Origin: Ochrobactrum teleogrylli
Lineage (GTDB): Bacteria > Pseudomonadota > Alphaproteobacteria > Rhizobiales > Rhizobiaceae
NCBI RefSeq assembly: GCF_006376685.1
Contig: NZ_VEWL01000015.1
Location: 36,716 to 100,715, forward strand
Length of the DNA stretch: 64,000 nucleotides
Direction of reading: 5' to 3'
Positions 1 to 9,128 of this stretch are shown here, in pieces. The notes under the pieces are model-generated. The model worked only from the letters and a program-made list of their open reading frames with translations. It did not search any database and was not told the DNA's origin. The translations under genes were made by a program, and so were the position numbers. Numbering within the stretch: position 1 is the first letter of the stretch; each line of letters opens with the position of its first letter.

Positions 1-346
1 CGCGGCGAAGCTCTGCGGCATAGGATTCGAATTCGGCGCGGGCTTCGTCAAGCTTGCGGCGCTCTTCGGCAAGGCGGTTCAGTTCTTCGCGACGCCAGTC
101 GTCGAAGGCTGCGTTGCCAGTTGCGCTGCCGAAGTTGAAGCTCTCGCTTTTGCGGCAGTTGCGGAAAGAACCGAACATGGAATCGGTCTTCTCGTTGACG
201 CCGCGCTTGAACCCTTCGAGGCGGTCGCCCCAAAGAATATAGGCGAGCATGGCAAGGCCAAGCGGCCAGAAGAGAAAGAAGCCGAGCACCATCAGCGCAA
301 TCGTGGCTGGCGTCCATGCCGGTCGTATCAATGCGGAATTGGTCAT
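1..346 (-). CDS. DUF2852 family membrane protein, 3' end cut off by the window
   Basis: This reading frame runs leftward out of the window, so only the first 115 or so codons are visible. It begins MTNSALIRPAWTPATIAL and has one strong hydrophobic segment at about residues 14-40 (VLGFFLFWPLGLAMLAYILWG), then a charged part rich in R, E and A that looks helical (RREELNRLAEERRKLDEARA). This matches the small DUF2852 proteins of rhizobia and Brucella, whose function is unknown. The ATG at 346 is chosen because GGAG lies 8 bases before it; an in-frame ATG at 358 is possible. An inner-membrane protein with a cytoplasmic coiled tail is inferred. Confidence 0.8.
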   Translation of the reverse strand, partial: MTNSALIRPAWTPATIALMVLGFFLFWPLGLAMLAYILWGDRLEGFKRGVNEKTDSMFGSFRNCRKSESFNFGSATGNAAFDDWRREELNRLAEERRKLDEARAEFESYAAELRR

Positions 347-503
347 GGTCTGCTCCATAAAATCAGGCCTGCCAGGTCCACATCATGCGGACATTTCGTG
401 TTTGGCGGCTTGATTTCGAATTGGTGAGGGGATTGCGGCATTTCAAGCATGTCGCAATCCGATTCCAGTCCGATTCAGAGGGAGTCAGAGCTAACCAATG
501 TGA

Positions 504-1655
504 TTATCTCGAAATTTTTTTCCGAAAATGTTCGAGAAAAGTTACGGCAAGCCCGGCTATCAGGGCCCAGAAGGCCGAACCGACCCCGAAGAATGCCATG
601 CCGGAGGCGGTCACAGCGAAAGTGATCGTGGCGGCAAGGCGCTCCGGTTCGTCCTTCAAGGCAAGCGACATGGCGTTGATGAACGGGCCGGTCAGGGCAA
701 GACCGGCGACCAGCGCGATCAGCGTTGTCGGCAGCACGGCGAAAATCGCAACCAGCGATGCGCCGAACAAAGCGAACACAACATAGATTGCCGCATAGAC
801 CGGCCCGGTCAGCCAGCGCTTGGTGGGATCGGGATGGGCATCGGGATTGGTGCAAAGTGCTGCCGAAATCGCCGCCAGATTGGTGGTGGATGCACCGAAC
901 GGTGCCGACAGTATGGAAAACAGACCCGTCACGCGCAGGCAGGCGCTGGTCGGCGGTTCATAGCCGGATGCGCGCAGCACCGCAAAACCGGGCAGGTTCT
1001 GCGACGCCATGGTGACGAGATAGAGCGGCAAGGCGAGGCCGATCATCGCGCTTAAGTGAAATTCCGGCCAGACGAGGGTGAGCGTCGAGATTTCCGGTGC
1101 GGGCAGGGTTGGCGAGCGGCCTGAAACAAGCGCGAAGATCATGCCAACCACCAGAACGGCGATGACTGCCAGCGACGGGTTGAAGAGGCGGATCAGGAAG
1201 AACAGCGCTACCAGCGGCAGCACGAAAACGGGATCGAAGGGAACAGTCTTGGCGGCGGCGATGACGAAGCTGAGCAGTACGCCCGCAAGCATGCCCGAGG
1301 CGACGGAGGCCGGTATGCGCGAGACCAGCACCGAAAGCTGGCGGATCAGTCCGGTCGCGATCAGCGCAATCGCCGTCACGATGAAGGCGCCGACGGCTTC
1401 CGCCATGGTGAAACCGGCGCTTGCGCCGATCAACGCCAGTCCGGGCGTCGACCATGCCGCGATGATCGGCATGCGATAGCGCGTGCTGAGCCAGGCTGAG
1501 GTGGCGGCGATGGAAAGACAAATGGCCGTGACCCAGCTCGCTGTTTCGGCCTGTGTGGCGCCCAGAACCTGTGCGGCGGCGATGATCAGCGCCAGCGTGC
1601 CCCCGAAGCCAACAATGGCCGCAACCGCCGATGACGCGATGACCGAAAAGCGCAT
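504..1655 (-). CDS. benE: BenE family benzoate/H+ symporter-like permease
   Basis: The 383-residue protein is almost entirely hydrophobic, with about 12 predicted membrane segments from IVGFGGTLALIIAAAQV onward. Conserved-looking stretches include WSTPGLALIG (about residues 68-77) and FGASTTNLAAISAALCTNPDAHPD (about 253-276), typical of BenE transporters, which take up benzoate with protons in Acinetobacter and relatives. Length matches the family. It starts 12 bases after the stop of the upstream alpha/beta hydrolase, so the two are probably co-transcribed. No benzoate-degradation gene is nearby, so the substrate is uncertain; BenE is a family label here. Confidence 0.85.
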   Translation of the reverse strand: MRFSVIASSAVAAIVGFGGTLALIIAAAQVLGATQAETASWVTAICLSIAATSAWLSTRYRMPIIAAWSTPGLALIGASAGFTMAEAVGAFIVTAIALIATGLIRQLSVLVSRIPASVASGMLAGVLLSFVIAAAKTVPFDPVFVLPLVALFFLIRLFNPSLAVIAVLVVGMIFALVSGRSPTLPAPEISTLTLVWPEFHLSAMIGLALPLYLVTMASQNLPGFAVLRASGYEPPTSACLRVTGLFSILSAPFGASTTNLAAISAALCTNPDAHPDPTKRWLTGPVYAAIYVVFALFGASLVAIFAVLPTTLIALVAGLALTGPFINAMSLALKDEPERLAATITFAVTASGMAFFGVGSAFWALIAGLAVTFLEHFRKKISR

Positions 1656-1667
1656 GATGATGCCCCG

Positions 1668-2459
1668 TTATGCTGTTGTGGTCACACGTTCGGCCAAACC
1701 GGAGACCGTGCGGATGAGAAGATCGAGATCCTGCGGGCGTGACAGCCGGTGGTCGCCGTCGCGTACAAGCGTCAGCGTCACATCATCGACCGGCAGATGC
1801 TCCACCAGCGTCAGCGCGTGCTTGTACGGCACGTCCGGGTCCTGCATGCCTTGCAGAATATGGACCGGGCATCCGGTTTCGATAATGCCCTTGAGTACGA
1901 GGTTCTGGCGGCCGTCTTCGAGAAGCGCACGTGTGTAGACGTACGGATTGGGCGAATAGTCGGAAGGCTCTTCGAAATAACCCTTTTCCTGTAAGTCGCG
2001 CTTTTGGGCGTCAGAAAGGGTTGGCTCGACAAGCACCGCCGTGAAGTCGGGGGCGGGCGCAATCAACACGATGCCGGCGGGCTCCTTGCCTTCCTTCTTC
2101 AATTCCTGCGCCATTCGCAGCGCAATCCAGCCGCCCATGGACGAGCCGACGAGAATTTGCGGGCCTTTGGCATAATGGCGATAGACGGCAAGGCTTTCGT
2201 TGAGCCAGCGCGAAATCGTGCCCTGATTGAAATCGCCGCCGGATTCGCCGTGACCGGAATAGTCGAGCCGCAGCGCGCTATGGCCGGTCTTTTCGGCCCA
2301 TTCATCGAGAACGAGGGCCTTGGTGCCGCGCATGTCGGAACGATAGCCACCTAACCAGACGACACCGGGCCGATTTTTACCCTCTCTGTGGCGAACGGCA
2401 ATCTTCGCGCCGTCCACGTCAAGAAATTCTGGCTCCAGTTCTGGCCCCGCACTGCTCAT
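1668..2459 (-). CDS. alpha/beta hydrolase (ABHD10-like serine hydrolase)
   Basis: A 263-residue soluble alpha/beta hydrolase. The nucleophile elbow is G105-S-S107-M-G, the DYSGHGES stretch at about 66-73 precedes it, an acid is probably in GMQDPDVPYKH, and the catalytic histidine is in DGDHRLS near residue 244. The layout resembles short-chain acyl hydrolases related to ABHD10 (acyl-glucuronide or acyl-protein thioesterases). There is no signal peptide. It is the first gene of a leftward pair with the BenE-type permease, so it may act on an imported aromatic ester; that link is inference from position only. Confidence 0.82.
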   Translation of the reverse strand: MSSAGPELEPEFLDVDGAKIAVRHREGKNRPGVVWLGGYRSDMRGTKALVLDEWAEKTGHSALRLDYSGHGESGGDFNQGTISRWLNESLAVYRHYAKGPQILVGSSMGGWIALRMAQELKKEGKEPAGIVLIAPAPDFTAVLVEPTLSDAQKRDLQEKGYFEEPSDYSPNPYVYTRALLEDGRQNLVLKGIIETGCPVHILQGMQDPDVPYKHALTLVEHLPVDDVTLTLVRDGDHRLSRPQDLDLLIRTVSGLAERVTTTA

Positions 2460-2757
2460 CTGAGTCTCCTGATTGTTGGGATGACTTTTGCCATGTCTTG
2501 TCTGGCGAGGAAACCCGCGCGATCAGCCCAACCGCTTGGCAGCCCTTGAAATTGCAGGAAATGTGACCGATATGTCGCTTTCAGCCCCCGATTTAGCTCT
2601 TTATCAAGTGGGGGTGATTTTTCCTGTCAAAGATGCTATTGACTTCGCCGCTTGCTTGACGACATTTCCGCGATCAACTGCGGTTTGATCGGGGATATGT
2701 CGTGTGAGCGACAAAAGTTCTTGCCGTATGAACGTTAACAATCAGGAGATAACGACC

Positions 2758-3294
2758 ATTCGCCGACCGTTCAGAGCGACGCCGGTCCAGAAAGACGGAC
2801 CGCGCTCCAACCGTGACATCCGGGTTCCCCGGGTCCAGCTTATCGATGCCGAAGGCCAGAACCATGGTGATGTTTCCATTCAGGAAGCGATTGCTATGGC
2901 AGAGGAAGCGGGCCTTGATCTCGTTGAGATCGTGCCGAACGCAGAGCCTCCGGTTTGCAAGATCGTAGACCTTGGTAAGCTGAAGTATCAGAACCAGAAA
3001 AAGGCCGCCGAGGCACGCAAGAAGCAGAAAACGGTTGAAATCAAGGAAATCAAGATGCGACCGAACATCGACACCCATGATTATGAGGTGAAGATGAAGG
3101 CCGCCGTGCGTTTCTTTGAGGAAGGCGACAAGGTAAAGGTTACCTTGCGTTTCCGTGGCCGTGAAATGGCGCACCAGGAGCTCGGTATGAAGCTTCTGCA
3201 GCGTGTAAAGGAAGACACTGTCGAAATCGCGAAGGTCGAGTCCGAGCCGAAGCTCGAAGGCCGTCAGATGATGATGGTGCTTGCACCGCGCTGA
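2758..3294 (+). CDS. infC: translation initiation factor IF-3, AUU start
   Basis: IF-3 binds the 30S subunit and checks start-codon and initiator-tRNA pairing. The 178-residue product has the N-terminal domain ([18 protein letters not shown]), a lysine-rich linker ([22 protein letters not shown]) and the C-terminal domain ([19 protein letters not shown]). The start is taken as ATT at 2758: AGGAG ends 8 bases upstream and the protein then begins [13 protein letters not shown], as in other alphaproteobacterial IF-3. An ATG at 2704 would add 18 unconserved residues. An AUU start is also used by E. coli infC, where IF-3 represses its own translation by rejecting AUU. A terminator follows at 3314. 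Confidence 0.95.
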   Translation: MRRPFRATPVQKDGPRSNRDIRVPRVQLIDAEGQNHGDVSIQEAIAMAEEAGLDLVEIVPNAEPPVCKIVDLGKLKYQNQKKAAEARKKQKTVEIKEIKMRPNIDTHDYEVKMKAAVRFFEEGDKVKVTLRFRGREMAHQELGMKLLQRVKEDTVEIAKVESEPKLEGRQMMMVLAPR

Positions 3295-3313
3295 TTTTTC
3301 AGAATTGTCTTGG

Positions 3314-3338
3314 AAAAGCCGCCTTCGGGCGGTTTTTC
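3314..3338 (+). terminator. rho-independent terminator of infC
   Basis: A hairpin with stem AAAAGCCGCC / GGCGGTTTTT and a TTCG loop is followed by more T residues, 19 bases after the infC stop codon. Confidence 0.85.
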
Positions 3339-3400
3339 TTTGCCGGAAATTTGCCCGCAATCGGATGGGCGGCAACCAATGTGGCAATCGTGGAACAATT

Positions 3401-4015
3401 ATGAAGACGATAGGTGAACTGGGAAGATATCAGCAACGTCGCCGTCTGGCGATTGGCGTTGTGATTGCGCTGCTGGTGATCGCGCTGCTTTTCGTGCGCT
3501 CGGCCTGGGTCGGGCATGCGCATGAATATATCGAGGCGATCGGCATCAGCTTCATCGTCGCCGCGATTCTCGGGCGCCTGTGGTGCACGCTTTATATCGG
3601 CGGGCGCAAGAGCGCGGAAATCGTGCGCAGCGGTCCTTATTCGATCACGCGCAACCCGCTTTATGTGTTCAGCACCATCGGTGCGATGGGCATCGGCGCG
3701 CAGACGGGCAGTATCATCGTGGCAGCCGGCTTCGGCGTGCTTTGCTATATCGCCTTTTCCATCGTCATCCGCACAGAAGAAAAATTTCTGGAGCAGAATT
3801 TCGGCGAGCCTTACCGCGCTTATTGCCGTGAGGTTCCACGCTTCTTCCCGAAGTTTTCGATCTATAGCGACGACGCGACGGTCACGGTGAAGCCGGACCG
3901 GCTCTATCGTACTTTCATAGATGGGCTGGTATTCTTCGTAGCCTATCCGTTCTTCGAATTTATCGAGTACCTGCAGGACATCCATGTCTTGTCGGTTTTG
4001 TTGCGGCTTTATTGA
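3401..4015 (+). CDS. isoprenylcysteine methyltransferase-like integral membrane protein
   Basis: A 204-residue membrane protein with about four hydrophobic segments (IGVVIALLVIALLFV, YIEAIGISFIVAAILG and two near residues 100-130 and 180-195). The core SGPYSITRNPLYVFSTIGAMG followed by RTEEKFLEQNFGEPYRAYCREVPRFFP is the signature of the ICMT/PEMT-like methyltransferase family: the RNPLY motif and the E..L...FG..Y..Y pattern bind SAM and lipid substrate. The ATG at 3401 is chosen because the conserved part begins there; the frame is open upstream to 3281 with no similarity. The substrate in bacteria is unknown. It sits alone between infC and rpmI. Confidence 0.75.
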   Translation: MKTIGELGRYQQRRRLAIGVVIALLVIALLFVRSAWVGHAHEYIEAIGISFIVAAILGRLWCTLYIGGRKSAEIVRSGPYSITRNPLYVFSTIGAMGIGAQTGSIIVAAGFGVLCYIAFSIVIRTEEKFLEQNFGEPYRAYCREVPRFFPKFSIYSDDATVTVKPDRLYRTFIDGLVFFVAYPFFEFIEYLQDIHVLSVLLRLY

Positions 4016-4184
4016 TCAATTTCGGTTGATTCAGCCATTGCGTTTTATGGGCTTTAAGCCTATAAGGCCGCGTTCGAACCGCCCGGCAGGGCATGCCGTG
4101 GCGGTTTCGTATGCTTTTCAGGCTTGGTCTGTCTGAAAGTAAAAACAGATTTCGGTCGGTTTCAGGCACGAGCGCCTTCCATAA

Positions 4185-4222
4185 CAAGAGGCGTGGAGTG
4201 CCGCAGGCACGACGGGGATCGC
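4185..4222 (+). repeat. single copy of the CAAGAGGCGTGGAG hairpin element in the rpmI leader
   Basis: The segment starts CAAGAGGCGTGGA, followed by stem GTGCC, loop GCA, stem GGCAC, then GACGGGGAT. It matches the tandem elements at 4976-5135 upstream of pheS in order and spacing. It ends about 18 bases before the rpmI start codon, with the AAGGAG ribosome site between. It is probably in the 5' untranslated RNA; function unknown. Confidence 0.75.
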
Positions 4223-4239
4223 AATTAAGGAGTAGCAAA

Positions 4240-4440
4240 ATGCCCAAGATGAAGACCAAATCGGCCGCGAAGAAGCGGTTCAAAATCACCGGCACTGGCA
4301 AAGTTGTAGCTGCGGCTGCAGGCAAGCGCCATGGCATGATCAAGCGCTCGAACAAGTTCATTCGCGATGCACGCGGCACCATGGTGCTCTCGGAAGCAGA
4401 TGCGAAGATCGTAAAACAGTTCCTGCCTAACGGCCTCTAA
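4240..4440 (+). CDS. rpmI: 50S ribosomal protein L35
   Basis: A 66-residue, strongly basic protein beginning [20 protein letters not shown] and containing [19 protein letters not shown], the L35 pattern. It is a structural component of the large ribosomal subunit. AAGGAG lies 8 bases before the ATG. rplT follows after 27 bases, the usual rpmI-rplT pair, which in many bacteria is controlled by L20 binding to the mRNA leader; the hairpin element at 4185 lies in this leader. Confidence 0.97.
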   Translation: MPKMKTKSAAKKRFKITGTGKVVAAAAGKRHGMIKRSNKFIRDARGTMVLSEADAKIVKQFLPNGL

Positions 4441-4467
4441 GCCGCTGTCCTTTAAGGAGATCATGAT

Positions 4468-4872
4468 ATGGCACGCGTAAAACGCGGCGTTACCTCACAC
4501 GCCAAGCACAAAAAAGTTCTCGATCAGGCTGCCGGTTTCCGCGGTCGTCGCAAGAACACCATCCGCACCGCTAAGGCTGCAGTTGACCGTTCGAAGCAGT
4601 ATGCTTATCGCGACCGCAAGAATCGCAAGCGTACGTTCCGCGCTCTCTGGATCCAGCGCATCAATGCTGCTGTCCGCGAGCAGGGCCTGACCTATGGCCG
4701 TTTCATCGACGGTCTGGCCAAGGCTGGTATCGAAATCGACCGCAAGGTCCTGTCCGATATCGCAATCCACGAACCGGATGCATTCGGTGCGCTGGTTGCA
4801 TCGGCAAAGAAGGCTCTTGAGTACCTCAAGAACACCGAAACGCCGAACGCTTTTGAAGGCGCTGTCCGCTAA
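4468..4872 (+). CDS. rplT: 50S ribosomal protein L20
   Basis: A 134-residue basic protein starting [30 protein letters not shown] and containing [20 protein letters not shown], diagnostic for L20, an early-assembly 23S rRNA-binding protein. An AAGGAG site precedes the ATG. The C-terminal tail ([13 protein letters not shown]) is slightly longer than in E. coli, as usual in alphaproteobacteria. A strong terminator follows at 4908, so pheS needs its own promoter or read-through. Confidence 0.97.
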   Translation: MARVKRGVTSHAKHKKVLDQAAGFRGRRKNTIRTAKAAVDRSKQYAYRDRKNRKRTFRALWIQRINAAVREQGLTYGRFIDGLAKAGIEIDRKVLSDIAIHEPDAFGALVASAKKALEYLKNTETPNAFEGAVR

Positions 4873-4907
4873 GCCAGCCCTTCCCAAGTGACATTGTGAA
4901 TTTGGGG

Positions 4908-4940
4908 AACCCGCGCTGGCTCGGCTGGCGCGGGTTTTTC
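4908..4940 (+). terminator. rho-independent terminator of rpmI-rplT
   Basis: A perfect 9-bp stem, AACCCGCGC / GCGCGGGTT, with an 11-base loop is followed by a T-rich tail, 36 bases after the rplT stop. Confidence 0.85.
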
Positions 4941-4975
4941 TTTCTTATCTGGTGCCCGGTGCCGATATCGCCGAT

Positions 4976-5135
4976 CAAGAGGCGTGGGTGTTGCAGGCGC
5001 GCAGGGAAATAGACAAGAGGCGTGGAGCGCCATCGGCGCGACAGGGAAGCAAACAAGAGGCGTGGAGTGCCGAAGGCACGACAGGGATGTAAACAAGAGG
5101 CGTCGAGTGTCCCTTGGACACGAGAGGGATATAGA
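4976..5135 (+). repeat. four tandem 38-42 bp hairpin elements in the pheS leader
   Basis: Copies start at 4976, 5014, 5054 and 5094, each with CAAGAGGCGTGG/C followed by a 5-6 bp stem, a 3-4 base loop, the matching arm, and AGGGAAATA- or AGGGATATA-like sequence. The stems differ but always pair: GTGTT/GGCGC (with G-U pairs) in copy 1, GCGCC/GGCGC in copy 2, GTGCC/GGCAC in copy 3, GTGTCC/GGACAC in copy 4. The last copy ends 2 bases before the pheS ATG, and its AGAGGGATATAGACA supplies the ribosome site. Compensating stem changes point to selection on RNA structure. See findings. Confidence 0.85.
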
Positions 5136-5137
5136 CA

Positions 5138-6247
5138 ATGAGCGATCTTGAACAACTCGAACAAACGATCATGGGCGAAATCGCCGCCGCCAGCGATGAG
5201 CAGGCGATTGAAGCGGTCCGCGTCGCGGCACTGGGCAAGAAGGGCACGGTTTCCGAGAAGTTGAAACTGCTCGGCACCATGTCGCCGGAAGAACGCCAGC
5301 TTCAGGGCCCGGCGATTAACGGCCTGAAGAACCGCGTCACCGATGCGCTGACGGAGCGCAAGTCTGCGCTGCGCAAGGCTGCGGTTGCGGCCCGTCTGGA
5401 ACGCGAAAAAGTCGATGTGACGCTGCCGGTTCGTGAAAGCGCTGCCTCGCGCGGCCGCATTCATCCGATTTCGCAGGTGGTGGACGAAATCACGGCGATC
5501 TTCGCCGATATGGGTTTCTCGATTGCCGAAGGTCCGGATATCGAAACTGATTACTACAATTTCACCGCGCTGAATTTCCCGGAAGGGCACCCGGCGCGCG
5601 AGATGCACGACACGTTCTTCTTCAATCCGGATGAAAAGGGCGAGCGCAAGCTTCTGCGCACGCATACATCGCCGGTGCAGGTGCACACGATGGAGAAGTT
5701 CGCAGCGATCCGCGACAAGGAAGGCCGCGACGAGCCGATCCGCATCGTGATCCCGGGCAAAACCTATCGCATGGATTCCGACGCCACCCATTCGCCGATG
5801 TTCCATCAGGTCGAAGGTCTGGTCGTGGACAAGTCGGCCAATGTCGCCAACATGAAGTGGGTGCTGGAAGAGTTCTGCAAGGCGTTCTTCGAAGTGCCGT
5901 CGGTGACGATGCGCATGCGTCCGAGCTTCTTCCCGTTCACGGAACCATCTGTCGAAGTGGATATCCAGTGCGACCGCTCCGGTCCGCATGTGAAGTTCGG
6001 CGAGGGCAATGACTGGCTCGAAATTCTGGGCTGCGGCATGGTGCATCCGAATGTGCTGCGCGTTTCGGGTTATGACCCGGACGTCTATCAGGGCTTTGCC
6101 TGGGGCATGGGTATCGACCGCATCGCCATGCTGAAATACGGCATGCCGGATCTGCGCGCCTTCTTCGACGCCGATGTGCGCTGGATCAACCATTACGGTT
6201 TCCGTCCGCTCGATCTGCCGACGCTGTTTGGTGGCCTCAGCGCATGA
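5138..6247 (+). CDS. pheS: phenylalanine--tRNA ligase alpha subunit
   Basis: The 369-residue catalytic subunit of the alpha2beta2 enzyme that charges tRNA-Phe. It has an N-terminal coiled-coil arm (about 1-90, [18 protein letters not shown]) and the class II core: motif 1 near [19 protein letters not shown], motif 2 near [12 protein letters not shown] and [22 protein letters not shown], and motif 3 [17 protein letters not shown]. Length and order are normal. It is preceded by the tandem hairpin leader and overlaps the following ASCH gene by 4 bases (ATGA), so that gene is probably translated by coupling. Confidence 0.97.
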   Translation: MSDLEQLEQTIMGEIAAASDEQAIEAVRVAALGKKGTVSEKLKLLGTMSPEERQLQGPAINGLKNRVTDALTERKSALRKAAVAARLEREKVDVTLPVRESAASRGRIHPISQVVDEITAIFADMGFSIAEGPDIETDYYNFTALNFPEGHPAREMHDTFFFNPDEKGERKLLRTHTSPVQVHTMEKFAAIRDKEGRDEPIRIVIPGKTYRMDSDATHSPMFHQVEGLVVDKSANVANMKWVLEEFCKAFFEVPSVTMRMRPSFFPFTEPSVEVDIQCDRSGPHVKFGEGNDWLEILGCGMVHPNVLRVSGYDPDVYQGFAWGMGIDRIAMLKYGMPDLRAFFDADVRWINHYGFRPLDLPTLFGGLSA

Positions 6248-6648
6248 CGCAATTGCCCGAACCTTATCGCGATGCCGTGACTTTCGCCTTTGGCGATTCG
6301 CCGGAACTCGCCGATGAGCTGCTTGCGCTGGTTCTGGCAGGTCGCAAGACTGCGACCTGCGCCGCGCTTGCCTCATTCGGTGAAGACGGCGAGCCGATGC
6401 CGGTCATCGGTCGTCGCGATGTGGTTCTGGATGGTCTTGGCCGACCCGCTGCGGTGGTCGAAACCGTCGAACTGACGGTCCGCCGCTTTGATGAGGTTGA
6501 TGCCGCATTTGCGGAACAGGAGGGCGAAGGCCCGCTGGAAGAATGGCGAAAGGGCCACGAAGCCTATTTTCGCCGCAACGGCGGCTTCTCTCCAGATATG
6601 GAATTGCTTTGCGAGCGCTTTCGCGTTGTCGAAGTGCTCAAACGCTGA
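6244..6648 (+). CDS. ASCH-domain protein inserted between pheS and pheT
   Basis: A 134-residue soluble protein with the ASCH fold pattern: [27 protein letters not shown] near the start (the GRKTAT motif binds RNA or nucleotide in this fold), then [30 protein letters not shown], and a C-terminal [33 protein letters not shown] proteins are proposed RNA-binding regulators or small-nucleoside amidohydrolases. It overlaps pheS by 4 bases and ends 21 bases before pheT, so it is a middle gene of a pheS-ASCH-pheT operon. A role tied to tRNA-Phe or its synthetase is only an inference from position. Confidence 0.85.
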   Translation: MTQLPEPYRDAVTFAFGDSPELADELLALVLAGRKTATCAALASFGEDGEPMPVIGRRDVVLDGLGRPAAVVETVELTVRRFDEVDAAFAEQEGEGPLEEWRKGHEAYFRRNGGFSPDMELLCERFRVVEVLKR

Positions 6649-6669
6649 TTTTTAGGAAAGAACACGATC

Positions 6670-9084
6670 ATGAAATTCACGCTTTCCTGGCTCAAGGATC
6701 ACCTTGAAACCGATGCGACGCTCGACCAGATCGTCGAGAAGCTGACCGATATCGGTCTTGAAGTGGAATCGGTCGATGACCGCGCCGCCTTCAAGGCTTT
6801 CAAGATCGCCAAGGTGGTGAGTGCCACCCAGCATCCCGATGCCGACAAGCTGCGCGTGCTCTCCGTCGATACGGGCGATGGTAAGCCGGTACAGGTCGTT
6901 TGCGGCGCGCCGAATGCCCGCGCCGGTCTGGTCGGTGTTCTGGGCCGTCCGGGCGACTATGTGCCGGGTCTCGATGTCACGCTGTCGGTCGGCAAGATTC
7001 GCGGTGTCGAAAGTTTTGGCATGATGTGCTCCGAACGTGAGCTGGAACTGTCCGACGAGCATAACGGCATTATCGATCTGCCAGAAAATGCACCGGTGGG
7101 CACAAGCTTTGCGGCCTATATGGGCCTTGACGATCCGATTATCGAAATCGGCCTCACGCCGAACCGCGCCGATTGCACCGGTATTCACGGCATTGCCCGC
7201 GATCTGGCAGCCGCCGGTCTCGGCACGCTGAAGAACACGCTGCCAGCCGCCGCCAAGGGCGAAGGCGAAACGCCGGTGAAGATCGTTCTCGATCAGGATG
7301 CGGAAAACCCGTTCTGCCTTGGCTTTGCGCTGCGCATGGTCAAGGGCGTGAAGAACGGCCCGAGCCCGAAATGGATGCAGCAGCGTCTGAAGGCAATCGG
7401 CCTGCGCCCGATCAATGCGCTGGTGGATATCACCAATTACGTGACCTTCGATCAGGGCCGTCCGCTGCATGTTTTCGACGCGGCCAAGGTCAAGGGGAAT
7501 CTGACGGTGCGTGCGGCGCGTGAAGGCGAAACCATTCTGGCGCTCGACCAGCGCGAGTATAAGTTGAAGCCCGGCATGTACATCATTGCCGATGAAAACG
7601 GTCCCGAATCGATTGCCGGCATCATGGGTGGCGAACATTCTGGCTGCGACGAGAACACTGTCGATGTGCTGATCGAATCCGCGCTTTGGGATGCGCGCAT
7701 GATTGCACGCACGGGCCGCGAACTCGGCATCGTCACCGATGCGCGCTATCGGTTCGAGCGCGGCGTCGATCCGGAAATGATGGTTCCGGGTGCGGAAATT
7801 GCAACCCAGCTGGTGCTGGACCTGTGCGGTGGACAGCCGACGGTTCTCGACGTTGTCGGTTACAAGGCGCCAGCTGCGCGCGTCATCGATTTCCCGGTCA
7901 CGGAAGTAAAGCGCCTGACAGGTATCGAGGTTTCCTACGACGCTTCGCTCGATATCCTGAAGCGTCTCGGCTTCGGTGTCGAAGGCGATGGCAAGGTCAT
8001 CAAGGCAACGGTGCCGACATGGCGTGGAGACGTGGAAGGCAAGGCCGACCTCGTTGAAGAAGTCATGCGTATTCACGGCATCAACCAGATCGAGCCGCAG
8101 CCGCTGCCAAACCATGGCGCCGTGAATGGCCGTATCCTGACCACCTTGCAGATTCGCACGCGCCATGCCCGCCGTATGCTCGCTTCGCGCGGCATGCTGG
8201 AAGCGGTGACCTATTCCTTCATTTCCGAAGCACACGCCAGGGCATTTGGCGGCGGCCAGCCGGAGCTGAAGCTTGCGAACCCGATTGCAGCCGACATGTC
8301 GGATATGCGTCCGTCGCTTCTGCCGGGCCTCTTGGCTGCGGCACAGCGCAATGCGGATCGCGGTTTTGGCGATATCGCTCTGTTCGAGGTTTCGGGCATC
8401 TATGAAGGCGACACGCCGGAGAAGCAGCGCCGTGTGGCCGGTGGTATCCGTCGCGGAACGGCGGGCGTTGAAGGCGCTGGCCGCTTCTGGTCGGGCAATG
8501 CGGCGACCGTTGGCGTGTTCGACGCCAAGGCCGATGCGCTGGCGGCGCTGGAAGCTGCCGGTGCGCCGGTTGATCGCATCCAGATCGAAGCCGGTGGACC
8601 GGAATGGTTCCATCCGGGCCGTTCCGGCACGCTGAAGCTCGGCCCCAAGGTCGTGCTTGGCTATTTCGGCGAGTTCCATCCGGACACGCTGGAAGCCCTC
8701 GACGTGTCGGGCAATCTCTGCGGCTTCGAAATCTATATCGATGCGATCCCTGAGCCGAAGGCAAAGGCGACCCGCACCAAGCCTGCGCTCAACCTGTCGC
8801 AGTTCCAGAGCCTCAAACGCGATTATGCCTTTGTGGTGGATGCCACTGTCGAAGCGGGCAATGTCGTGAAGGCGGTTTCGGCAGCCGACAAGAAGCTGAT
8901 CGTCGGCGTTCAGGTGTTCGATATCTTCACCGGTGCATCGCTTGGCGAAGGCAAGAAGTCGATTGCGGTTGAAGTGCTGCTTCAGCCGCAGGACCGCACC
9001 CTGACCGACGAAGATCTGGACGCATTGTCGAAACAGGTTGTGGCAAGTGTCGCCAAACAGACCGGCGGCGTGCTGCGCGGATAA
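6670..9084 (+). CDS. pheT: phenylalanine--tRNA ligase beta subunit
   Basis: The 804-residue beta subunit carries editing and tRNA-binding functions. Visible in order: an N-terminal segment ([21 protein letters not shown]), the OB-fold tRNA-binding domain (about 40-150, [17 protein letters not shown] and VCGAPNAR), the B3/4 editing domain (about 200-390, [32 protein letters not shown] and IAGIMGG), the B5 domain (about 395-480), the pseudo-catalytic core ([21 protein letters not shown]), and the C-terminal ferredoxin-like anticodon-binding domain (about 710-804, [12 protein letters not shown] ending [14 protein letters not shown]). Length is typical. It lies 21 bases after the ASCH gene and ends in a terminator shared with the opposing TetR gene. 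Confidence 0.97.
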   Translation: MKFTLSWLKDHLETDATLDQIVEKLTDIGLEVESVDDRAAFKAFKIAKVVSATQHPDADKLRVLSVDTGDGKPVQVVCGAPNARAGLVGVLGRPGDYVPGLDVTLSVGKIRGVESFGMMCSERELELSDEHNGIIDLPENAPVGTSFAAYMGLDDPIIEIGLTPNRADCTGIHGIARDLAAAGLGTLKNTLPAAAKGEGETPVKIVLDQDAENPFCLGFALRMVKGVKNGPSPKWMQQRLKAIGLRPINALVDITNYVTFDQGRPLHVFDAAKVKGNLTVRAAREGETILALDQREYKLKPGMYIIADENGPESIAGIMGGEHSGCDENTVDVLIESALWDARMIARTGRELGIVTDARYRFERGVDPEMMVPGAEIATQLVLDLCGGQPTVLDVVGYKAPAARVIDFPVTEVKRLTGIEVSYDASLDILKRLGFGVEGDGKVIKATVPTWRGDVEGKADLVEEVMRIHGINQIEPQPLPNHGAVNGRILTTLQIRTRHARRMLASRGMLEAVTYSFISEAHARAFGGGQPELKLANPIAADMSDMRPSLLPGLLAAAQRNADRGFGDIALFEVSGIYEGDTPEKQRRVAGGIRRGTAGVEGAGRFWSGNAATVGVFDAKADALAALEAAGAPVDRIQIEAGGPEWFHPGRSGTLKLGPKVVLGYFGEFHPDTLEALDVSGNLCGFEIYIDAIPEPKAKATRTKPALNLSQFQSLKRDYAFVVDATVEAGNVVKAVSAADKKLIVGVQVFDIFTGASLGEGKKSIAVEVLLQPQDRTLTDEDLDALSKQVVASVAKQTGGVLRG

Positions 9085-9086
9085 GC

Positions 9087-9128
9087 AAAAAGTAAAGAGC
9101 CCGGCTTCAAGCCGGGCTCTTTACTTTT
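9087..9128. terminator. bidirectional terminator between pheT and the TetR gene
   Basis: A stem of about 18 bp (AAAAGTAAAGAGCCCGGC / GCCGGGCTCTTTACTTTT) with loop TTCAA has A-rich and T-rich flanks that serve both directions. The TGA stop of the opposing TetR gene (9107-9109) lies in the loop, so that gene's last codons form one stem arm. Confidence 0.9.

Noticed and set aside
2488..2688. A 66-codon plus-strand frame between the hydrolase gene and infC.
   Set aside because: There is no ribosome site and no recognisable family; the segment is the divergent promoter/leader region of infC.
4826..6376. A long 516-codon minus-strand frame over pheS.
   Set aside because: It is Arg/His-rich, typical of the antisense of a GC-rich gene; pheS on the plus strand has all synthetase motifs.
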